DNA of 64,000 nucleotides from Lentibacillus persicus (lineage in GTDB: Bacteria; Bacillota; Bacilli; Bacillales; Amphibacillaceae), in NCBI RefSeq assembly GCF_900112705.1, contig NZ_FOMR01000011.1:1-64000 (forward strand), written 5' to 3'. Both the position numbers and the translations under genes were made by a program. This document shows, in pieces, positions 60,905 through 64,000 of the stretch (the first letter of the stretch is position 1; each line of letters begins with the position of its first letter). Under the pieces are notes generated by a model. That model worked only from the letters and a program-made list of their open reading frames with translations, did no database searches and was not told the DNA's origin.

Positions 60905-61432
60905 TTATTTCCAAACTTTCTCAATAAACGCATCCCGGCCGGATTGGGCGCGGTCTTTTTTATAATGCTCGGCATGCTTTTTATAGAAGTCCTGGTGATA
61001 TTCTTCGGCTGGATAGAAAGTCGATGCCGGCAAAATTTGTGTCACAATCGGGTCGTTAAATTTGCCGCTTTCTGCAAGTGCTTGCCTCGATTGTTCAGCG
61101 AGATCGCGCTGTTCTTCATTATGGTAAAAAATTGCGGTCCGGTATGAATCGCCACGATCGTGAAATTGGCCGCCATCATCGGTTGGATCAATTTGACGCC
61201 AGTAAATAGCAAGAATTTCATTATAAGGCATGACTTCCGGATCGTATGTGATCTCAACAGCTTCAAAATGGCCGCTGTTACCGCTTTTTACATCTTCATA
61301 TGAAGGGTTTGTCATATGGCCGCCGGTATAGCCTGACAAAACACCATGGATGCCGCTCCATTGGTCAAATGGCTTAACCATACACCAGAAACACCCTCCT
61401 GCAAAGGTTGCTTTTCTCAGTTGATTTATCAT
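60905..61432 (-). CDS. msrA: Peptide methionine sulfoxide reductase MsrA
   Basis: This 175-residue enzyme would reduce methionine-S-sulfoxide in proteins. The active-site motif [11 protein letters not shown] starts at residue 12 (catalytic Cys14), with [41 protein letters not shown]-type and AEEYHQDFY segments. The usual FWCTE is FWCMV here, so the conserved Glu after the catalytic Cys motif is replaced. GGAGG lies upstream. MsrB is not adjacent. Confidence 0.95.
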   Translation of the reverse strand: MINQLRKATFAGGCFWCMVKPFDQWSGIHGVLSGYTGGHMTNPSYEDVKSGNSGHFEAVEITYDPEVMPYNEILAIYWRQIDPTDDGGQFHDRGDSYRTAIFYHNEEQRDLAEQSRQALAESGKFNDPIVTQILPASTFYPAEEYHQDFYKKHAEHYKKDRAQSGRDAFIEKVWK

Positions 61433-61507
61433 GTTCCTTTCCTCCTGTCGATAACCGTTTCGTCATTATAACATAGGTGCCGGCAACAAGGTTAAGTGTG
61501 CTGCATT

Positions 61508-63064
61508 TTACAAAAAGTACGGGCCGAAAAAGACTGCAACCATTAGTGCGTGAGTGCCTGCAAAATAAACAATCCTGGAAGGTGCATGCCAGTCACGTGT
61601 TACTTTTGCCGACTGGGCTGCAATATAGGCAATTACTGCTGAAACCAGGATAAACACATAGGAGCTTCCAGTGAACGTTAAGTAATCAGGTGCGCGTGCG
61701 AAAATGTCATCAATGAACACCATGTCCTGGAACAGGAATACTGCCAGCATGTAAATGGCAATTCCCGCACAAAAAAACCATGACCGCTCTTCATCCAGTT
61801 TACGCCCTTTAATGACATACATCAGGACAACGAACAGCACCGGCCACATCAGCCAGATAGTCGTGACAAGAAGCGTAATCAGCACTTTGGCAAGCATGCC
61901 GAACGTTTTGCCCAATGCCCGCAGCCAGTCATCCTGATCAAGACCGGCAGCCTTTTCGATAATTGAAGCGTTGCTAGATGAAATATAAACGTTTTTCGAT
62001 TCACCGCTTTGTTCAAGCCACATAACTGTCGAGTCATTTACCCATTGTGGGTACGTTCCCGCTTTTGGGGTGTTGCTTTTACGAAAGGTTTTGACCTCGC
62101 CGCTATTTGTAATGGTCGCGGAATAGACATTGAAGGCCCGGTTATTCTGGTATTTCGTTTCGGTATAGCCGCCCGCACTGAACAAAAGATGCGGTTTACC
62201 ATTCTGATAAGAAATCGTTATCGTGTTCGCTTCGCTTAGGGCGCCTCCGCCGGCAGGATCAGGGAAAGATAGTGGCTCGAGCGCTGGCGCTCGGTTGCTC
62301 CCTACGGAGGTCTCACTCATATAAGTATAGGATTGCGGTGAACCCTGCGACTGTTTTTGCACCGTTTCCATAATATAAGCGATTTTTCCGTCATGAATGG
62401 CAAAGTCCATATCTTCAACGGTTTGCATTGGGTCAATTTGAAACGATTCCTGGTGAATCATTTCGGCGTTATGATCGGCCAGTTCATAAATACTTAACGC
62501 CACGTCGTTGTTAAGCGAAATCTCTGTCATAAAATATACGTGGTCTTCTCCCTGGAACGGGATGATGTCATCCAGGTTATCTTCCAATTGCATGATCTTG
62601 GAAGAATTGTTGCTTGACGGGTCAAGTTCATATAATGTGTTTTTCTTGATGTAAAGTGCCGTATTGTCGAGTGGATAAAAACGATCGGCATCAGGCACAA
62701 TCACATTGCCTTCACGATCACGGATATCGCTGTAATCATGATAAATCAGTTCGTCGCCATTGAGAAAGACTTGAGTCCATTTATCGAGCGGAATATCGTA
62801 TGATGTTTCATCAAGCAGTTCGAATTTCCGGTTAAACGTTTTTACCTTGAGCAGGTCTGGTTCATATGTTTGCAAAACATATTGACCTTCTGATGTTTCC
62901 TTGACAGGAAGTCTTTTATCCACAGGGGTTTCCCCAATTTTCAACCCCCTGCTCCAATCCTTTTCAGGCCGTTCAGTCACGTCGGCAATGCCTTCATTCA
63001 GCATAAGCAAAACACCTAACAGAATCACAATAGAAGGCAAAACCCAAAATAAATGCTTTTTCAT
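61508..63064 (-). CDS. Large membrane-anchored protein of unknown function
   Basis: This protein of about 518 residues has one N-terminal TM helix (about 6-23), a long probably extracytoplasmic beta-rich domain (about 30-375) with repeated short strands like a propeller (LYELDPSSNNSS, HVYFMTEISLN, KIAYIMETV, KPHLLFSAGGY, VMWLEQSGESKNVYIS), then about four TM helices (395-515). ATG at 63064 follows GGGGGG; TTG at 63070 is too close to it. No family was recognised; a sensor or signalling-related surface protein is possible. Confidence 0.75.
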   Translation of the reverse strand: MKKHLFWVLPSIVILLGVLLMLNEGIADVTERPEKDWSRGLKIGETPVDKRLPVKETSEGQYVLQTYEPDLLKVKTFNRKFELLDETSYDIPLDKWTQVFLNGDELIYHDYSDIRDREGNVIVPDADRFYPLDNTALYIKKNTLYELDPSSNNSSKIMQLEDNLDDIIPFQGEDHVYFMTEISLNNDVALSIYELADHNAEMIHQESFQIDPMQTVEDMDFAIHDGKIAYIMETVQKQSQGSPQSYTYMSETSVGSNRAPALEPLSFPDPAGGGALSEANTITISYQNGKPHLLFSAGGYTETKYQNNRAFNVYSATITNSGEVKTFRKSNTPKAGTYPQWVNDSTVMWLEQSGESKNVYISSSNASIIEKAAGLDQDDWLRALGKTFGMLAKVLITLLVTTIWLMWPVLFVVLMYVIKGRKLDEERSWFFCAGIAIYMLAVFLFQDMVFIDDIFARAPDYLTFTGSSYVFILVSAVIAYIAAQSAKVTRDWHAPSRIVYFAGTHALMVAVFFGPYFL

Positions 63065-63176
63065 TTTCAACCCCCCTGTACATATAATAATTTTACCATA
63101 AATAGGAAGAGGGGAGGTTTTTGTTTATGCTCGATTAAAGGTACAATATAATATAGAAGAAGGGAGTGGGAGGCTA

Positions 63177-63887
63177 ATGGCAACGCCGTTTGTTAATAAG
63201 ATTTTGACGGGGAAAGTTAAACGTATGGGGACGCCTGGCGCGAAATCGCCGATGGAGCGGGAATGGGAAAGCGGTATTTTCAAGAATATCACGGTTGGAC
63301 CGCAGTGGATTGGAACTGAAGGGTTCTCAACTGACGAAATAGCGGACAAAAAAGCACATGGCGGTCCGGAAAAAGCCGTTTTTGCCTATCCATCAAAACA
63401 TTACCGTTATTGGCGGGATGATGTGAACATAATGGAAATGGGCATCGGCGCGATGGGGGAGAACTTATCCCTTGAAAACGCTGATGAATCAACGGTTTGT
63501 ATTGGTGATACGTATCGGCTCGGTGACAGCATTGTTCAGGTCTCCCAGCCAAGACGGCCGTGCTGGAAACCGGCAAGACGCTTTCGTGTGATAGATCTGG
63601 CATTAAGAATCCAAAACAGCGGGCGGACAGGCTGGTATTTTCGTGTTTTGCAGGAAGGCTATGCAGAGAGCGGCAAAGAAATGGAACTGATCGAACGTCC
63701 GTATCCGGAATGGACCATTGCTGCCTGCAATGACGTCATGTATGTGAAAAAGAGAGACCTCAAACTGGCAGAGCAGTTGGCATCGTGTGAATTGCTTGCC
63801 CCCAATTGGAAAAAATCGCTGGAAAAAAGATTGCAAGGCAAACAATCATCCGACGCCAAACGCGTCTACGGCCCCAATAAGGATTAG
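63177..63887 (+). CDS. MOSC domain protein (YiiM-like)
   Basis: This 236-residue protein has a MOSC domain (about residues 45-165) with the core KAHGGPEKAVFAYPSKHYRYW, GIGAMGENLSLEN, IGDTYRLGDSIVQVSQPRRPCWKPARR, in which Cys in PRRPCWK is the probable Moco-sulfur ligand. YiiM-type proteins reduce N-hydroxylated compounds with molybdenum cofactor. GGAGTGGGAGG precedes the ATG. Divergent from the membrane-protein gene. Confidence 0.9.
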   Translation: MATPFVNKILTGKVKRMGTPGAKSPMEREWESGIFKNITVGPQWIGTEGFSTDEIADKKAHGGPEKAVFAYPSKHYRYWRDDVNIMEMGIGAMGENLSLENADESTVCIGDTYRLGDSIVQVSQPRRPCWKPARRFRVIDLALRIQNSGRTGWYFRVLQEGYAESGKEMELIERPYPEWTIAACNDVMYVKKRDLKLAEQLASCELLAPNWKKSLEKRLQGKQSSDAKRVYGPNKD

Positions 63888-63986
63888 GGACGAGGGGACG
63901 GGATCGTTGTCCCGCATTAAAAGTTATATGCTGAACGAATGGAATCATGAAATGGTTACGGGCTGTAACCGGCGGGAGGTAAAAAA

Positions 63987-64000
63987 GTGCTCAGTAATGC
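63987..64000 (+). CDS. Possible start of a further gene, cut by the window end
   Basis: GGGAGGT at 63974-63980 is followed 6 nt later by GTG CTC AGT AAT. The ribosome site is good, but only four codons are visible, so nothing can be said of the product. Confidence 0.3.

Overview
The window reads as chromosomal DNA of a low-to-moderate G+C Bacillaceae bacterium, most likely of the halophilic/halotolerant Virgibacillus-Lentibacillus-Oceanobacillus group. The evidence is AGGAGG-type ribosome binding sites with frequent TTG/GTG starts, typical Bacillus families (DUF378, DUF2187/YkvS, DUF3231, KGG stress proteins, CBO0543), many compatible-solute transport genes, and the gene order MoxR-DUF58-transglutaminase-guaA-pbuG known from B. 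subtilis (yeaC-yeaD-yebA-guaA-pbuG). The genus assignment is inference. No rRNA, tRNA, CRISPR array or intact transposon was seen.

Layout. 0.1-8.1 kb: an aromatic meta-cleavage cluster with a XylR_N/V4R-PucR type regulator, a flavin-dependent monooxygenase, a catechol 2,3-dioxygenase, a ring-fission hydrolase, acetaldehyde dehydrogenase and 4-hydroxy-2-oxovalerate aldolase. The dienoate hydratase and the flavin reductase are absent. 8.1-17.8 kb: a TetR repressor, SDR, orphan OpuAC-type betaine-binding lipoprotein, CaiT-like BCCT carrier and a three-subunit acetone-carboxylase-type enzyme. The repressor gene and the carboxylase operon share near-identical promoter/operators. 18-19.5 kb: a pyridoxamine-oxidase-like stress protein and an alpha/beta hydrolase. 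19.7-24.4 kb (minus strand): tenI-thiO-thiS-thiG-thiF-tenA behind a TPP riboswitch and terminator. 24.6-35.8 kb: MFS exporters with a TetR regulator and its operators, small membrane or metal-binding proteins, an MMPL transporter, an SDR and YkvS.

36.2-42.7 kb: a carnitine island, with an OpuC-type ABC importer, a GbsR-like regulator and the genes for dehydrocarnitine cleavage (CdhC type), L-carnitine dehydrogenase (CdhA type) and betainyl-CoA thioesterase (CdhB type), giving import and conversion of carnitine to glycine betaine. 43-46.9 kb: FetAB-like ABC pair, membrane protein and amidase. 47-49.4 kb: a long protein with proteasome-like N-terminal catalytic residues, a 56-residue protein, and two KGG-repeat stress proteins built from near-identical 60-bp DNA repeats. 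49.6-57.7 kb: the MoxR/DUF58/transglutaminase set, then guaA and pbuG, each behind a guanine-type purine riboswitch. 57.8-64 kb: two CBO0543 membrane proteins, the tail of a dead SDR gene, an MFS transporter, YdhR-like protein, MsrA, an unknown membrane protein and a MOSC protein.

The main points for a second look are: the proteasome-fold protein at 47.0 kb; the idea that the 8-18 kb carboxylase locus handles a quaternary-ammonium ketone and feeds the carnitine pathway at 40-42 kb; three intergenic arrays with 20- or 21-bp period (two DNA helical turns); a dispersed palindromic repeat family with three copies; and the SDR remnant fused to the end of a membrane-protein gene.
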